The notes: a model not told the origin generated them from the sequence alone. Counted from the first letter of the stretch, positions 34,591 to 43,988 are shown. The stretch is DNA of 64,000 bases from Flavobacterium sp. N502540 (GCF_025947365.1 NZ_CP110012.1:1922001-1986000), one strand, 5' to 3'. Made by a program: numbers and translations.

Positions 34591-36783
34591 TTGAAAAAAT
34601 TCACCAATTATAAACAGGCCGATTATAAAGATTGTGGGCCGACGTGTTTAAAAATAATAGCAAAACATTACGGTAAAACAATCAACATTCAGGAGTTGAG
34701 AGACATCAGTGAAACAACTCGTGAAGGTAGTAATTTGCTTTTTTTGAGTGATGCGGCCGAGAAAATCGGTTTTAGAACTTTAGGTGTAAAATTAAATCTG
34801 GAAAGACTAGAAGAGGCTCCGCTTCCGTGCATCTTGCACTGGAACAAAAATCATTATGTAGTACTTTACAAAATTAAAAAACACACCTACTATATTTCGG
34901 ATCCTGCCTTTGGTTTGATTGAATACAACAAAGCGGATTTTATTAAATTCTGGATCGGAAACAATGCAGACGAATCTACTCAGGAAGGAATAGCATTATT
35001 GATTGAAGCGACTCCTAAATTCTTTCAATCTGATTTTGATAAAGAAGACAATCGCGGACTCGGATTTGGGTTGTTGGCACAATACGTGCTTCGGTACAGG
35101 TCGTTTCTATTGCAGTTAAGTATAGGGTTACTGGCCAGTAGTTTATTGCAACTTATTTTTCCGTTTTTAACCCAAAGTATCGTAGATGTCGGGATTCAAA
35201 ATCAGAACATTCATTTTATTTATCTGATTCTTTTTGCTCAATTGTTTCTTTTTGCCGGAAGGACAGGTCTGGAACTTATCAGAAGCTGGATTTTATTACA
35301 TCTTTCTACCCGAATAAACATTTCTCTTATTTCGGATTTCTTTATTAAACTAATGAATCTGCCCATTTCGTTTTTCGATGTGCGAATGACTGGTGACATC
35401 ATGCAGCGTATTAATGACCATCGCAGAATTGAGCGAATTTTGACAACATCATCTTTGAATGTCTTATTTTCTGTGATCAATATGTTTGTGATGGGAGGTG
35501 TTCTGGCTTATTTTAATCTGAAGATCTTTCTGGTGTTTTTTGCAGGCAGCCTGCTTTATTTTGGATGGATTACTTTATTTTTAAAAAGAAGAGAAGTACT
35601 GGATTACAAACGTTTTGCAGAGGTTTCCAGTGAGCAAAACAAAGTGATGGAGCTGATCAACGGAATGCAGGAAATAAAGCTGCACAACGCCGAAAAACAA
35701 AAGCGCTGGGGATGGGAATATATACAGGCCAGACTTTTTAGAGTTTCAATAAAAGGGCTTGTTTTAGAGCAGACACAAACTATAGGTTCTTCTGTAATCA
35801 ATGAATTAAAAAATATCTTTATTATATTCCTATCGGCAAAACTGGTAATCGACGGTTCCATTACACTTGGGATGATGCTGGCAATTAGCTCGATAGTAGG
35901 AAGTTTAAATGGACCAATTACGCAGCTTATAGAATTCGTCAGGGAGCTTCAGGATGCCAAAATATCATTGGCCAGATTGTCTGAAATTCATGAGAAAGAA
36001 GACGAAACACAGCAAGAAGCCTATCAGACGAGTGATGTCCCTTTTGATTCGGATATTGATATTAATAACCTTTCCTATCGATATTTGGGTTCTGATATTC
36101 CCGTTCTGGAGGATTTAACGCTGAAAATTCCCGCTAACAAAGTAACGGCAATAGTAGGAGTCAGCGGAAGTGGAAAAACAACTTTAATGAAGCTCTTGTT
36201 GAAATTCTATGAGCCTGAAAAAGGGGAGATAAACATTGGAAATGCGCAATTGAAAAATATTTCGCAAAAAGCATGGAGATCCAATATCGGCGCTGTTATG
36301 CAGGAAGGGTTTATTTTTAGTGATACCATTGCTAACAATATCGCAATCGGAGTTGATAAAGTGGATAAAGAACGTTTGGTCTATGCTGCTGACGTAGCCA
36401 ATATAAAAGAATACATTTCAGGTTTACCGTTAGGATACAATACCAAAATTGGTGCTGAAGGACTTGGGATGAGTACCGGACAAAAACAGCGTTTGTTAAT
36501 TGCAAGGGCGGTGTATAAAAACCCGGAAGTTTTGTTTTTTGACGAAGCGACATCGGCATTGGACGCGAATAATGAAAAAGAAATCATGCAAAAACTGGAT
36601 GTTTTCTTTAAAGATAAAACAGTTGTGGTGATCGCCCATCGTTTAAGTACTGTGATGAATGCAGATCAAATTGTGGTTTTAGACAAAGGAAAAATCATCG
36701 AAATTGGCAGTCATTCTGTATTGGTAGAGCAAAAAGGGAATTATTTTGAACTGGTTAAGAATCAATTACAATTAGGAAATTAA
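34591..36783 (+). CDS. Peptidase C39-containing ABC exporter (bacteriocin/peptide type)
   Basis: 730 residues. The N-terminal C39 peptidase has Cys15 (YKDCGPTCL), His88 (NHYVV) and Asp104 (ISDPAFG), so it is predicted active. About six membrane helices lie between 165 and 455. The nucleotide-binding domain has Walker A (VSGSGKTT, about 522), the signature MSTGQKQRLLIARA (about 625) and Walker B (LFFDEATSALD, about 648). Such proteins remove Gly-Gly leaders while exporting peptides. The start is TTG at 34591; it places the catalytic Cys at the usual distance, and no in-frame ATG precedes it. The HlyD-type adaptor follows after 3 bases. Confidence 0.9.
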   Translation: MKKFTNYKQADYKDCGPTCLKIIAKHYGKTINIQELRDISETTREGSNLLFLSDAAEKIGFRTLGVKLNLERLEEAPLPCILHWNKNHYVVLYKIKKHTYYISDPAFGLIEYNKADFIKFWIGNNADESTQEGIALLIEATPKFFQSDFDKEDNRGLGFGLLAQYVLRYRSFLLQLSIGLLASSLLQLIFPFLTQSIVDVGIQNQNIHFIYLILFAQLFLFAGRTGLELIRSWILLHLSTRINISLISDFFIKLMNLPISFFDVRMTGDIMQRINDHRRIERILTTSSLNVLFSVINMFVMGGVLAYFNLKIFLVFFAGSLLYFGWITLFLKRREVLDYKRFAEVSSEQNKVMELINGMQEIKLHNAEKQKRWGWEYIQARLFRVSIKGLVLEQTQTIGSSVINELKNIFIIFLSAKLVIDGSITLGMMLAISSIVGSLNGPITQLIEFVRELQDAKISLARLSEIHEKEDETQQEAYQTSDVPFDSDIDINNLSYRYLGSDIPVLEDLTLKIPANKVTAIVGVSGSGKTTLMKLLLKFYEPEKGEINIGNAQLKNISQKAWRSNIGAVMQEGFIFSDTIANNIAIGVDKVDKERLVYAADVANIKEYISGLPLGYNTKIGAEGLGMSTGQKQRLLIARAVYKNPEVLFFDEATSALDANNEKEIMQKLDVFFKDKTVVVIAHRLSTVMNADQIVVLDKGKIIEIGSHSVLVEQKGNYFELVKNQLQLGN

Positions 36784-36786
36784 AAC

Positions 36787-38079
36787 ATGGCAGAAGATAC
36801 TACATTTGAACTAAGAAGTGAAGAAGTTCAGGATATTCTAACCAAAGTACCACATTGGATGATTCGTTGGGGAACCGTTTTGATATTTGTCATTATTGTG
36901 ATGCTTTTTTTCGTGTCCTGGTTTATCAAATATCCAGACGTTGTTACTACTCAAATTGTAATTACAACCAATATCCCTCCGGAGAAGATCGTTTCGAAAT
37001 CATCGGGTCGTATTGAGGCAATTTTAGTAAAAGACAAATCGATCGTTTCCAAAAACAGCACACTTGCTGTTATTGAAAATACCGCTAATTACAAAGATGT
37101 TTTTTTGTTGAAAAAAATCGTTGACGAATACAATATCAATGATCCCCGGAGAGCCTTTCCTTTCGAACGGTTGAAAAATACTCAGTTAGGAGAGATTGAA
37201 AGTGCTTTTGCTGTTTTTCAGAAAGACTACCAGGCAGAACAGCTAAATAAAAATTTACAGCCTTTTGAAGTAGAAAATCGGGCACAGGTTTCCGAAAAAG
37301 TTCAGATCAAAGACAGATTGGAGATTTTGCAGCAGCAAAAAGTGATTAATGAAAGTGAATTGCAGCTTCAGAAAAATGAAATGGCGAGATTTGAAACCTT
37401 ATTCAATAAAGGAATCATCTCTGCTCAGGAAATGGAAGCTAAAAAACTGGGATATCTCCAGGCGCAAAAAAATTATAGAACCCTTTTGTCTTCCATTTCT
37501 CAGTTAAAGTCGGCTTTAATTACCAATACTAAATTGAGTCAAAACTCACAAATCAGCGGTACTAAAGAAGAAGTTACTTTAGGAAGAAATATGGCGCAGT
37601 CTTTTTATCAGCTTAAAAAAGTAATAAAAGACTGGGAGCTGGCGTATGCTTTAAAATCATCGGTGAGTGGGGTGGTTACTTTTTTGCAGGTTTGGACAGA
37701 GAATCAAACTATTAATATTGGGGATAACGTCTTCTCGATTATTCCGGATACCAAAAATGGTTTTGTAGGTAAGGTAAAGGCACCGGCATTGAATTCAGGG
37801 AAAATAAAAGTTGGTCAGATGGTGAACATCAGATTAGCGAATTTTCCCGACAGAGAATTTGGAGTGTTAAAAGGAAGAATTCGAAATATTTCTCTGGTTC
37901 CGGATAAAGATGGAAATTTGCTATTGGATGTAGCACTTCCAAACGGATTGGAAACGTCCTATAAAAAGCAAATTGTTTTTCAGCAGGAAATGAAAGGAAG
38001 CGCCGAGATTGTGACCGAAGATTTACGTTTAATCGAGAGAATTCTATATCAGTTTAAGAGTCTTTTTGAGCAGGTTTAA
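36787..38079 (+). CDS. HlyD-family membrane-fusion/adaptor protein
   Basis: 430 residues. The cytoplasmic N-terminus is followed by one transmembrane helix at about 30-48 (VLIFVIIVMLFFVSWFI). A biotinyl-lipoyl-like half (SKSSGRIEAILVKDKSIV) comes next. A long alpha-helical hairpin covers about 100-275, and the second lipoyl half and beta-barrel (SSVSGVVTFLQVW, INIGDNVFSIIP, KVGQMVNIRLANFPDREF) follow. It would link the ABC exporter to an outer-membrane channel. No TolC-like gene is in the window, so that partner must come from elsewhere. Its stop overlaps the convergent trmN6 stop by 4 bases. Confidence 0.9.
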   Translation: MAEDTTFELRSEEVQDILTKVPHWMIRWGTVLIFVIIVMLFFVSWFIKYPDVVTTQIVITTNIPPEKIVSKSSGRIEAILVKDKSIVSKNSTLAVIENTANYKDVFLLKKIVDEYNINDPRRAFPFERLKNTQLGEIESAFAVFQKDYQAEQLNKNLQPFEVENRAQVSEKVQIKDRLEILQQQKVINESELQLQKNEMARFETLFNKGIISAQEMEAKKLGYLQAQKNYRTLLSSISQLKSALITNTKLSQNSQISGTKEEVTLGRNMAQSFYQLKKVIKDWELAYALKSSVSGVVTFLQVWTENQTINIGDNVFSIIPDTKNGFVGKVKAPALNSGKIKVGQMVNIRLANFPDREFGVLKGRIRNISLVPDKDGNLLLDVALPNGLETSYKKQIVFQQEMKGSAEIVTEDLRLIERILYQFKSLFEQV

Positions 38080-38783
38080 AATTTTAAATAAAAATCTTTA
38101 GTAAGCTCGATATACTCAGGAGTATAAACGTGTCGGTCAATTTCTATTGTTAATTCATCAACTTCAGGTTGTGGAGTTTCGTTACGGCTAAAAGCCAAAA
38201 GACTACGCTTTACAACAGCTGTAGGAGTGCCTTTTACCCGTGTAATTTTGACAGGGTATAATTCGGATTCTTTGGCTAAGGCAATAAATTTTTCTTCTTC
38301 TTTAAAAGGAAGAATTATGGCAAGTATTCCATTTTCAGATAAAAGTAAATCCGCTGCTTCAACTAATTCTTCAAAAGGCATTGCGTCCTGAAAGCGCGCT
38401 AAATCACGTTGTTCGTTTTCGCTTTTATAATCTTCAGCATAAAAGGGTGGATTCGAAACAATCAGATCATATTCGTCTTCCGGTTCTTCTATAAATTCAT
38501 CTAAACCTGCATGAAAACAAAATAGACGGTCTCCCCAGGGCGAGTTTTCAAAATTTTCTACGGCTTGTTCATAAGCATCCTCGTCAATTTCAAGCGCGTC
38601 AATTTGTTCTGCATTTGTTCTTTGTGCCAGCATTAAAGCAATAATGCCGGTTCCGGCGCCAATGTCTAAAACACTAAATGGATTATGATTTATAGGTGCC
38701 CAAGCGCCCAGTAAAACACCATCAGTGCCAACTTTCATAGCGGTTTTGTCTTGTAGAACTGAAAATTGTTTGAATTGAAACAT
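38076..38783 (-). CDS. trmN6: tRNA1(Val) adenine-37 N6-methyltransferase
   Basis: 235 residues. The class I methyltransferase AdoMet loop is VLDIGAGTGIIALMLAQR. The catalytic motif of N6-adenine methylases is LIVSNPPFYAED (NPPF near residue 110). The N-terminal FQFKQFSVLQDKTAMKVGTD is the standard start of the YfiC/TrmN6 family. It modifies A37 of tRNA-Val. It is followed convergently by the exporter island and lies downstream of rimM. Confidence 0.9.
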   Translation of the reverse strand: MFQFKQFSVLQDKTAMKVGTDGVLLGAWAPINHNPFSVLDIGAGTGIIALMLAQRTNAEQIDALEIDEDAYEQAVENFENSPWGDRLFCFHAGLDEFIEEPEDEYDLIVSNPPFYAEDYKSENEQRDLARFQDAMPFEELVEAADLLLSENGILAIILPFKEEEKFIALAKESELYPVKITRVKGTPTAVVKRSLLAFSRNETPQPEVDELTIEIDRHVYTPEYIELTKDFYLKF

Positions 38784-38906
38784 CTTGATTTGTGAGTGAA
38801 GATTAACGATTTTTAATTTCAGATTGAATAGGTGATAATGATGACAAGATTTTTAATTGTAAGAATAATAAAATCAGTCTAAATCTAAGTTAGTCTAACG
38901 ATCTAA

Positions 38907-39431
38907 TTAAAGGTACATCTCTACCAAACCTTCGGGAAGATTCATGATAACCTTTTTATTTTCACGGTCTATTTTTACAAGGAATTGGTCGATCATTGGA
39001 ATTAACATTTCGACTTCACCATTTAAAACTTCAAAAAGAGGTTGTGCTGTTGTATCGTTTACAGCAGCTATTTTTCCAAAAACACCTAAACGCTGGTCTT
39101 CGATTTCAAAACCGATTACTTCGTGGAAATAAAATTTGTTGCCGGAAAGTTTTGGCAACATCGTTAAAGGAAGATAAATGGCATTGCCAATAAGGGCATC
39201 AGCATCTTCTTCTGTGTTTACATCTTCAAAACGAATTCTAAGAAAATCGTTTTTGTGTAAAGAACTTGTTTCAATAAAAAAAGGAACCAAGTGTTTGTTG
39301 CATTCAACAAACACTGATTCCAGATTTTCGTATAACTCAGGTTCGTCCGTGTCTAAATAAGCCAGAACTTCACCTTTGAAACTAAATTTTTTAGCGATTT
39401 TACCTAAATAAAAACATTCTTCTTTACGCAT
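38907..39431 (-). CDS. rimM: Ribosome maturation factor RimM
   Basis: 174 residues. The N-terminal RimM domain has YLGKIAKKFSFKGEVLAYLD. The PRC-barrel half has FYFHEVIGFEIEDQRLGVFG and ends LIPMIDQFLVKIDRENKKV. It binds S19 and helps 30S assembly. It is 15 bases downstream of rpsP, as in the conserved rpsP-rimM arrangement, and should be co-transcribed with it. Confidence 0.95.
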   Translation of the reverse strand: MRKEECFYLGKIAKKFSFKGEVLAYLDTDEPELYENLESVFVECNKHLVPFFIETSSLHKNDFLRIRFEDVNTEEDADALIGNAIYLPLTMLPKLSGNKFYFHEVIGFEIEDQRLGVFGKIAAVNDTTAQPLFEVLNGEVEMLIPMIDQFLVKIDRENKKVIMNLPEGLVEMYL

Positions 39432-39446
39432 TCTCGCCAGCTAAAA

Positions 39447-40013
39447 TTATGCTTCAGTTGTTTCGTTATTCTCTTCAGTAGCAGTTTCTTCAGTTGAAGC
39501 TTCAACTTCAGCAACTTCTTCTGTAGCCTCAGCAGCAGTAGCAGCAGCAATTGCGTCAGCTTCAGCTTGAGCAGCAGCAGCTAAACGTTTAGCATTAACT
39601 TCTTGTTCTGCTTTTAAAGCTTTAGCTTTAACATCAGCTTGCGCTTTTGATAAACCATCTTTTTTAGCATCAACTTTTCCAGCTTTAGCTTCTAACCATG
39701 CAGCTAATTTAGCATCAGCTTGCTCTTGAGTTAAAGCTCCTTTACGGATACCTCCATCAAGGTGGTGTTTCAATAAAGCTCCTTTGTAAGAAAGAATTGC
39801 TCTAGCAGTATCAGTTGGTTGTGCACCATTGTGTAACCATTTAACTGCACTATCAAGGTTTAAGTCGATAGTTGCCGGGTTTGTGTTTGGATTGTAAGTA
39901 CCGATTTTCTCTAAGTATTTACCATCTCTTTTTGAGCGTGCATCTGCAGCTACAACCCAGTAAAAAGGTTTTCCTTTTTTACCGTGTCTTTGTAATCTAA
40001 TTTTTACTGACAT
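39447..40013 (-). CDS. rpsP: 30S ribosomal protein S16 with long C-terminal extension
   Basis: 188 residues. The first ~80 are canonical S16 (VKIRLQRHGKKGKPFYWVVA, DGKYLEKIGTYNPNT, AVKWLHNGAQPTDTA). The remaining ~100 residues are Ala/Glu/Lys-rich and low in complexity, with an acidic Glu/Thr tail. Such extended S16 proteins are usual in Bacteroidota. The -7 box TATCTTTG at 40063-40070 lies 50 bases upstream. Confidence 0.95.
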   Translation of the reverse strand: MSVKIRLQRHGKKGKPFYWVVAADARSKRDGKYLEKIGTYNPNTNPATIDLNLDSAVKWLHNGAQPTDTARAILSYKGALLKHHLDGGIRKGALTQEQADAKLAAWLEAKAGKVDAKKDGLSKAQADVKAKALKAEQEVNAKRLAAAAQAEADAIAAATAAEATEEVAEVEASTEETATEENNETTEA

Positions 40014-40062
40014 AATCGTATGATTAAATTTTGAGGTACTCGACCCCTGTTAATTAAGGGCG

Positions 40063-40070
40063 CAAAGATA
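40063..40070 (-). promoter_or_regulatory. -7 box (TATCTTTG) for rpsP-rimM
   Basis: Perfect TAnnTTTG match on the minus strand. A CAAA (TTTG on the minus strand) at 40095-40098 lies about 24 bases further up and may be the -33 box. Confidence 0.5.
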
Positions 40071-40210
40071 TAATTTTTTTATGAATTATACGTTCAAAAT
40101 CATATTAAATGCGTTTAAGGTGTATTTCTGTAGCATTTATATCCTTTTTAACTTCATTTTTTAAATAATTATCTTAATTGAGGTTATTTTTGCCTCAAAT
40201 TTACTGTGAT

Positions 40211-40693
40211 ATGAAAAAAATAATTTCTTTAGTATTACTGCTTTTTATTGTTTCTGCCTGTTCTGAAGATATAAAATTTAATAATCCGGCCTTCCAAAGT
40301 TTAAAAGAAAACGTGTTTTGGCGCGCTACAACCTATAAGGCTTATAGCTCTGTGAGCGGCGGTATTGTTATTGAAGGTGATTTGGGATTTGAGAAAGTAG
40401 TTTTAAAAGTTCCGAATACGGGAGTGCAGACTTATGCTCTTGGTCGTGATAATATCACGACAGCAAATTACACTAATACACAGTCGTCGCAATCCTACCG
40501 TTTTTCTACCGGTACAGATAGAGGGGATGGGCAAATCGTGATTACTGAGTTTAATGCAGAGAATAAAACAATTTCAGGAACCTTTAAGTTTAACGCTCTG
40601 AACGAGGATCAAAAGGATACTGAAAAGCCAAAAATTAGTTTTACCGAGGGTGTTTTTTACAAAATTCCAATTTCGGCAACATTTGAGAATTAG
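40211..40693 (+). CDS. DUF6252-like lipoprotein
   Basis: 160 residues from ATG 40211. A longer frame starts at 40178 but would bury the lipoprotein signal. The signal is KKIISLVLLLFIVSAC, with Cys at about 17. The body is beta-rich (FWRATTYKAYSSVSGGIVIEG, GDGQIVITEFNAENKTISGT), typical of small DUF6252 envelope lipoproteins. Function is unknown. It is divergent from rpsP. Confidence 0.65.
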   Translation: MKKIISLVLLLFIVSACSEDIKFNNPAFQSLKENVFWRATTYKAYSSVSGGIVIEGDLGFEKVVLKVPNTGVQTYALGRDNITTANYTNTQSSQSYRFSTGTDRGDGQIVITEFNAENKTISGTFKFNALNEDQKDTEKPKISFTEGVFYKIPISATFEN

Positions 40694-40795
40694 AAATTTA
40701 ATTTGCCATAGTTTGGTTTTATTGGTATCTATTTTTTTAAATCAAAATAAAAACATAAATAAACTAATATATAGTAGATTACAGAAAAATAAAGT

Positions 40796-40803
40796 TACAT
40801 TTG
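40796..40803 (+). promoter_or_regulatory. -7 box (TACATTTG) for RRM gene
   Basis: Perfect TAnnTTTG match 25 bases before the ATG at 40828. Confidence 0.5.
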
Positions 40804-40827
40804 CTACATTATTATAAATAAGTACAT

Positions 40828-41178
40828 ATGAACATTTTTGTTGGAAGCCTTCCATTCAGTATTGAGGAAGCAGATTTAAGAGAGTCTTTCGAGGCTTACG
40901 GAGCAGTAGATTCAGTTAAAATTATTACTGATAAATTTACTGGAAGAAGCAAAGGATTTGGTTTCGTTGAGATGCCAAATGACAGCGAGGCTCAAAAAGC
41001 AATTGATGAATTGAACGGAGCTACTGTTCAAGGTCGTACAATTGTGGTTAATAAATCTGAACCAAAACCTGAAGGTGAAAGAAGAAGCTTCAATAACAAC
41101 CGTGGAGGTGATTCTCGCGGAGGTTACGGAAACAACCGTGGTGGAAATGACCGTGGTGGTAACAGAGGAGGATATTAA
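40828..41178 (+). CDS. RRM-domain RNA-binding protein with RGG-rich tail
   Basis: 116 residues. A single RRM covers about 1-80, with RNP2 (IFVGSLP) and RNP1 (KGFGFVEM). A Gly/Arg/Asn-rich tail follows (RGGDSRGGYGNNRGGN). These are glycine-rich RNA-binding proteins, common and often multicopy in Bacteroidota, thought to act as cold-induced RNA chaperones. The short gene stands alone, with a clear promoter and terminator. Confidence 0.9.
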   Translation: MNIFVGSLPFSIEEADLRESFEAYGAVDSVKIITDKFTGRSKGFGFVEMPNDSEAQKAIDELNGATVQGRTIVVNKSEPKPEGERRSFNNNRGGDSRGGYGNNRGGNDRGGNRGGY

Positions 41179-41197
41179 TATTTTTTTCTAAATATAT

Positions 41198-41227
41198 AAA
41201 AGGGATCAACTTGCGTTGATCCCTTTT
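41198..41227 (+). terminator. Terminator of the RRM gene
   Basis: AAAAGGGATCAAC (41198-41210), tetraloop TTGC, GTTGATCCCTTTT (41215-41227), then a T run. Confidence 0.9.
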
Positions 41228-41232
41228 TTTTT

Positions 41233-41278
41233 GTTTCAGGTTTCAAGTTTCATGTTCCAAAAGCCTGAAACCTGAAAC
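41233..41278. repeat. 13-bp inverted repeat downstream of leuB
   Basis: GTTTCAGGTTTCA (41233-41245) is complementary to TGAAACCTGAAAC (41266-41278). It lies 10 bases past the leuB stop. It lacks a T run on the leuB strand, so it may protect the 3' end or be a weak terminator. Confidence 0.55.
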
Positions 41279-41287
41279 TAAAATAAA

Positions 41288-42349
41288 CTATAAGTTAGCG
41301 ACAAGCCAGTCTCCAACTTCACTGGTTTTATAAGCTTTAGTGCCTTTTGGAGCCAGATCCTCGGTAACAATTCCCTGTTCTAAGGATTGGTTTACCACTG
41401 CTCTAATTGCTTCGGCTTCGCCTTTTAATCCAAAAGCATCTTCAAACATCATGGCAGCTGATAAAATAGTAGCCAGCGGATTTGCGATATTCAATCCTGT
41501 AGCCTGTGGGTAAGATCCATGAATTGGTTCGTAAAGAGAAGTGTGTTCTCCAACAGAAGCAGATGGCATTAATCCCATCGAGCCTGAGATTACAGAAGCT
41601 TCATCAGTTAAAATATCTCCAAATAAATTCTCGGTAATCAGAACGTCGTAAGAATTAGGCCATTGAACCAATCTCATGGCAACGGCATCCACAAACTCGT
41701 AAGATACAGTAACTTCCGGATAGTCTTTTTCCATAGCTTGTACCGTTTCTCTCCATAAACGCGAAGTCTCCAGAACGTTCGCCTTGTCAACACAGCATAA
41801 TTTTTTGCTGCGGGTCATTGCCAATTCAAAGCCTTTTTTTGCCAGTCGCTGTACTTCAGCTCTGGTGTAAACACAATTGTCGAATGCTGTGTCGCCATTA
41901 TCTTTTCTTCCTTTTTCCCCAAAGTAAATCCCTCCTGTCAATTCTCTTAAAAAAACCAGATCAGTACCTTCAATTCTTTCTCTTTTTAAAGGAGAGTTGT
42001 CAATTAAGGATGGAAAAGTGAAGGTCGGACGTACATTCGCAAACAATCCTAATTTTTTACGCATGAGTAATAAACCCTGTTCCGGACGTACCGGTGCACT
42101 TGGATCATTATCATATTTTGGATGACCGATTGCTCCAAATAAAACAGCATCGGCTTTCATGCATATTTCGTGAGTTTCATCAGGATAAGGAACTCCAACA
42201 GCGTCAATTGCGCATGCTCCGGTTAAAGCTGGTGTCCATGTTATTTCGTGATTGAATTTTTTTGCAATAGCATCAGATACTTTTACCGCTTCGTTTATTA
42301 CCTCAGGGCCAATTCCGTCTCCTGCTAAAAGGGCTATGTTTAATTTCAT
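41288..42349 (-). CDS. leuB: 3-isopropylmalate dehydrogenase
   Basis: 353 residues. It starts LNIALLAGDGIGPEVINEAV. LLMRKKLGLFANVRP and FLRELTGGIYFGEKGR are substrate-binding segments. NLFGDILTDEASVISGSMGL and EPIHGSYPQATGLNIANPLA carry the metal and NAD motifs. It catalyses oxidative decarboxylation of 3-isopropylmalate in leucine synthesis. It is the last gene of leuC-leuD-leuA-leuB. Confidence 0.95.
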   Translation of the reverse strand: MKLNIALLAGDGIGPEVINEAVKVSDAIAKKFNHEITWTPALTGACAIDAVGVPYPDETHEICMKADAVLFGAIGHPKYDNDPSAPVRPEQGLLLMRKKLGLFANVRPTFTFPSLIDNSPLKRERIEGTDLVFLRELTGGIYFGEKGRKDNGDTAFDNCVYTRAEVQRLAKKGFELAMTRSKKLCCVDKANVLETSRLWRETVQAMEKDYPEVTVSYEFVDAVAMRLVQWPNSYDVLITENLFGDILTDEASVISGSMGLMPSASVGEHTSLYEPIHGSYPQATGLNIANPLATILSAAMMFEDAFGLKGEAEAIRAVVNQSLEQGIVTEDLAPKGTKAYKTSEVGDWLVANL

Positions 42350-42378
42350 TCTATGTGTGTTATTTAAGGTTCAGAGGC

Positions 42379-42451
42379 TCAGAGAGGCAAAGGTTCAGAG
42401 GTATTGGGGTGGAAACTCTATTTTTTAGTCTTTGTACCTTTGCCTCTCTGA
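42379..42451. repeat. 16-bp perfect inverted repeat between leuA and leuB
   Basis: TCAGAGAGGCAAAGGT (42379-42394) pairs with ACCTTTGCCTCTCTGA (42436-42451). Extra copies of the word GGTTCAGAG flank it. It sits in the 118-base spacer inside the leu operon, where it could tune leuB expression or be a dispersed repeat. Confidence 0.6.
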
Positions 42452-42467
42452 ACCTTTGTCTTTTATG

Positions 42468-43988
42468 TTAAGTAACTATATTAAGCATTTTTTGAGTTGC
42501 AATAATCGCAGCAACAGTTTGGTCAGAATCTAATCCTCTTGTTTTAAATTCTTTTCCGTTGTTGACCCAGGTGATGATGGTTTCGCACAAGGCATCAGAG
42601 CTGCTTCCGGGAGGGATTCTTACGGCATAGTCAATTAATTTGGGAAGTGTTAGTTTTTTGCTTTTATAAATTTTGGATAAAGCATTCATAAAAGCATCAA
42701 ACTGACCGTCACCCTGCGCATTTTCTTCGATAACTTCATCGCCGAATTTTAGGCATAAAGTCGTTGACGGGCGCATTCCTTTTGAGTGAACTAATATATA
42801 GGATTCAATTTTTATTCTTTCTTCGTAAGTATGGCTGTCCAGAACATCAGAAATGATGTACGGGAGATCTTCCTTGGTTACCGTCTCTTTTTTGTCTCCC
42901 AATTCGATGATTCTTTGTGTGACCAATTTCAAATCTTCCGGATTCAATTTTAAACCTAATTCCTGAAGATTCTTTTCAATATTGGCTTTTCCTGAAGTTT
43001 TCCCCAAAGCATATTTTCGTTTTCTTCCAAAGCGTTCCGGAAGCAAATCATTAAAATACAGATTGTTTTTATTGTCCCCGTCGGCATGAATTCCGGCAGT
43101 TTGTGTAAAAACATTGTCTCCAACAATTGGTTTGTTGGCAGGAATTCTGTAACCGGTAAAAGTTTCTACCAGTTTACTCACGGTGTACAAAGAAGTTTCC
43201 TTAATGTTGATGCTCACTTCAGGCAGGTAATCGTTTATTACGGCTACGGTACTTTCGAGTGGTGCATTTCCGGCACGTTCTCCCATTCCGTTTACGGTCA
43301 CATGAAGTCCATTGATACCGGCTTTTATAGCTTCCATAACATTGGCAACGCTTAAGTCGTAGTCGTTATGAGCGTGGAAATCGAAATGAATTTTAGGATA
43401 TCGGGCTCTGATTTTCGAGATAAACTCAAAAGTCAGCGACGGAATTAACACGCCTAAAGTATCCGGAAGTAAAATTCGTTTAACGGGCTGAGTGGATAGA
43501 AAATCCAGAAATTGAAAAACATAGTCAGGAGAATTTCGCATTCCGTTGCTCCAGTCTTCCAGATAAACATTGGTTTCAATATCATTCTCCTGGGCTAAAC
43601 TGATGATGTGTGCGATTTCAGAAAAGTGCTGTTCAGGTGTTTTTTTTAATTGATGAGTGAGGTGATTTAGGGAGCCTTTGGTTAATAAATTCTGAACTCT
43701 TGCACCAGCTTTTTTCATCCATTCTATCGAAACACCACCGTCTACAAAGGCAAGAACTTCAATACGATTAATGTATTCTTTTTCGGTTGCCCAGGTAGTG
43801 ATGCCTTTTACGGCCTGAAATTCTCCTTCACTTACACGTGCAGAAGCAATTTCGATTCGGTCAATATTTAATTCCTCCAACAGTAATTGTGCAATGGTCA
43901 GTTTTTCTGCAGCAGAAAATGAGACTCCCGAGGTTTGTTCGCCATCACGGAGTGTCGTATCCATTATTTCAATTTTTCTTTTTTTCAT
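42468..43988 (-). CDS. leuA: 2-isopropylmalate synthase-family enzyme
   Basis: 506 residues from ATG 43988; a TTG at 44015 would add nine. The HMGL-like catalytic barrel starts IEIMDTTLRDGEQTSGVSFS, with the metal site HAHNDYDLSVANV and GINGLHVTVNGMGERAGNA. The C-terminal ~150 residues form a LeuA-type regulatory domain (SSDALCETIITWVNNGKEFK). It would condense acetyl-CoA with 2-oxoisovalerate. Related homologues can act as citramalate synthases, but placement within leu genes supports LeuA. Confidence 0.85.
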   Translation of the reverse strand: MKKRKIEIMDTTLRDGEQTSGVSFSAAEKLTIAQLLLEELNIDRIEIASARVSEGEFQAVKGITTWATEKEYINRIEVLAFVDGGVSIEWMKKAGARVQNLLTKGSLNHLTHQLKKTPEQHFSEIAHIISLAQENDIETNVYLEDWSNGMRNSPDYVFQFLDFLSTQPVKRILLPDTLGVLIPSLTFEFISKIRARYPKIHFDFHAHNDYDLSVANVMEAIKAGINGLHVTVNGMGERAGNAPLESTVAVINDYLPEVSINIKETSLYTVSKLVETFTGYRIPANKPIVGDNVFTQTAGIHADGDNKNNLYFNDLLPERFGRKRKYALGKTSGKANIEKNLQELGLKLNPEDLKLVTQRIIELGDKKETVTKEDLPYIISDVLDSHTYEERIKIESYILVHSKGMRPSTTLCLKFGDEVIEENAQGDGQFDAFMNALSKIYKSKKLTLPKLIDYAVRIPPGSSSDALCETIITWVNNGKEFKTRGLDSDQTVAAIIATQKMLNIVT

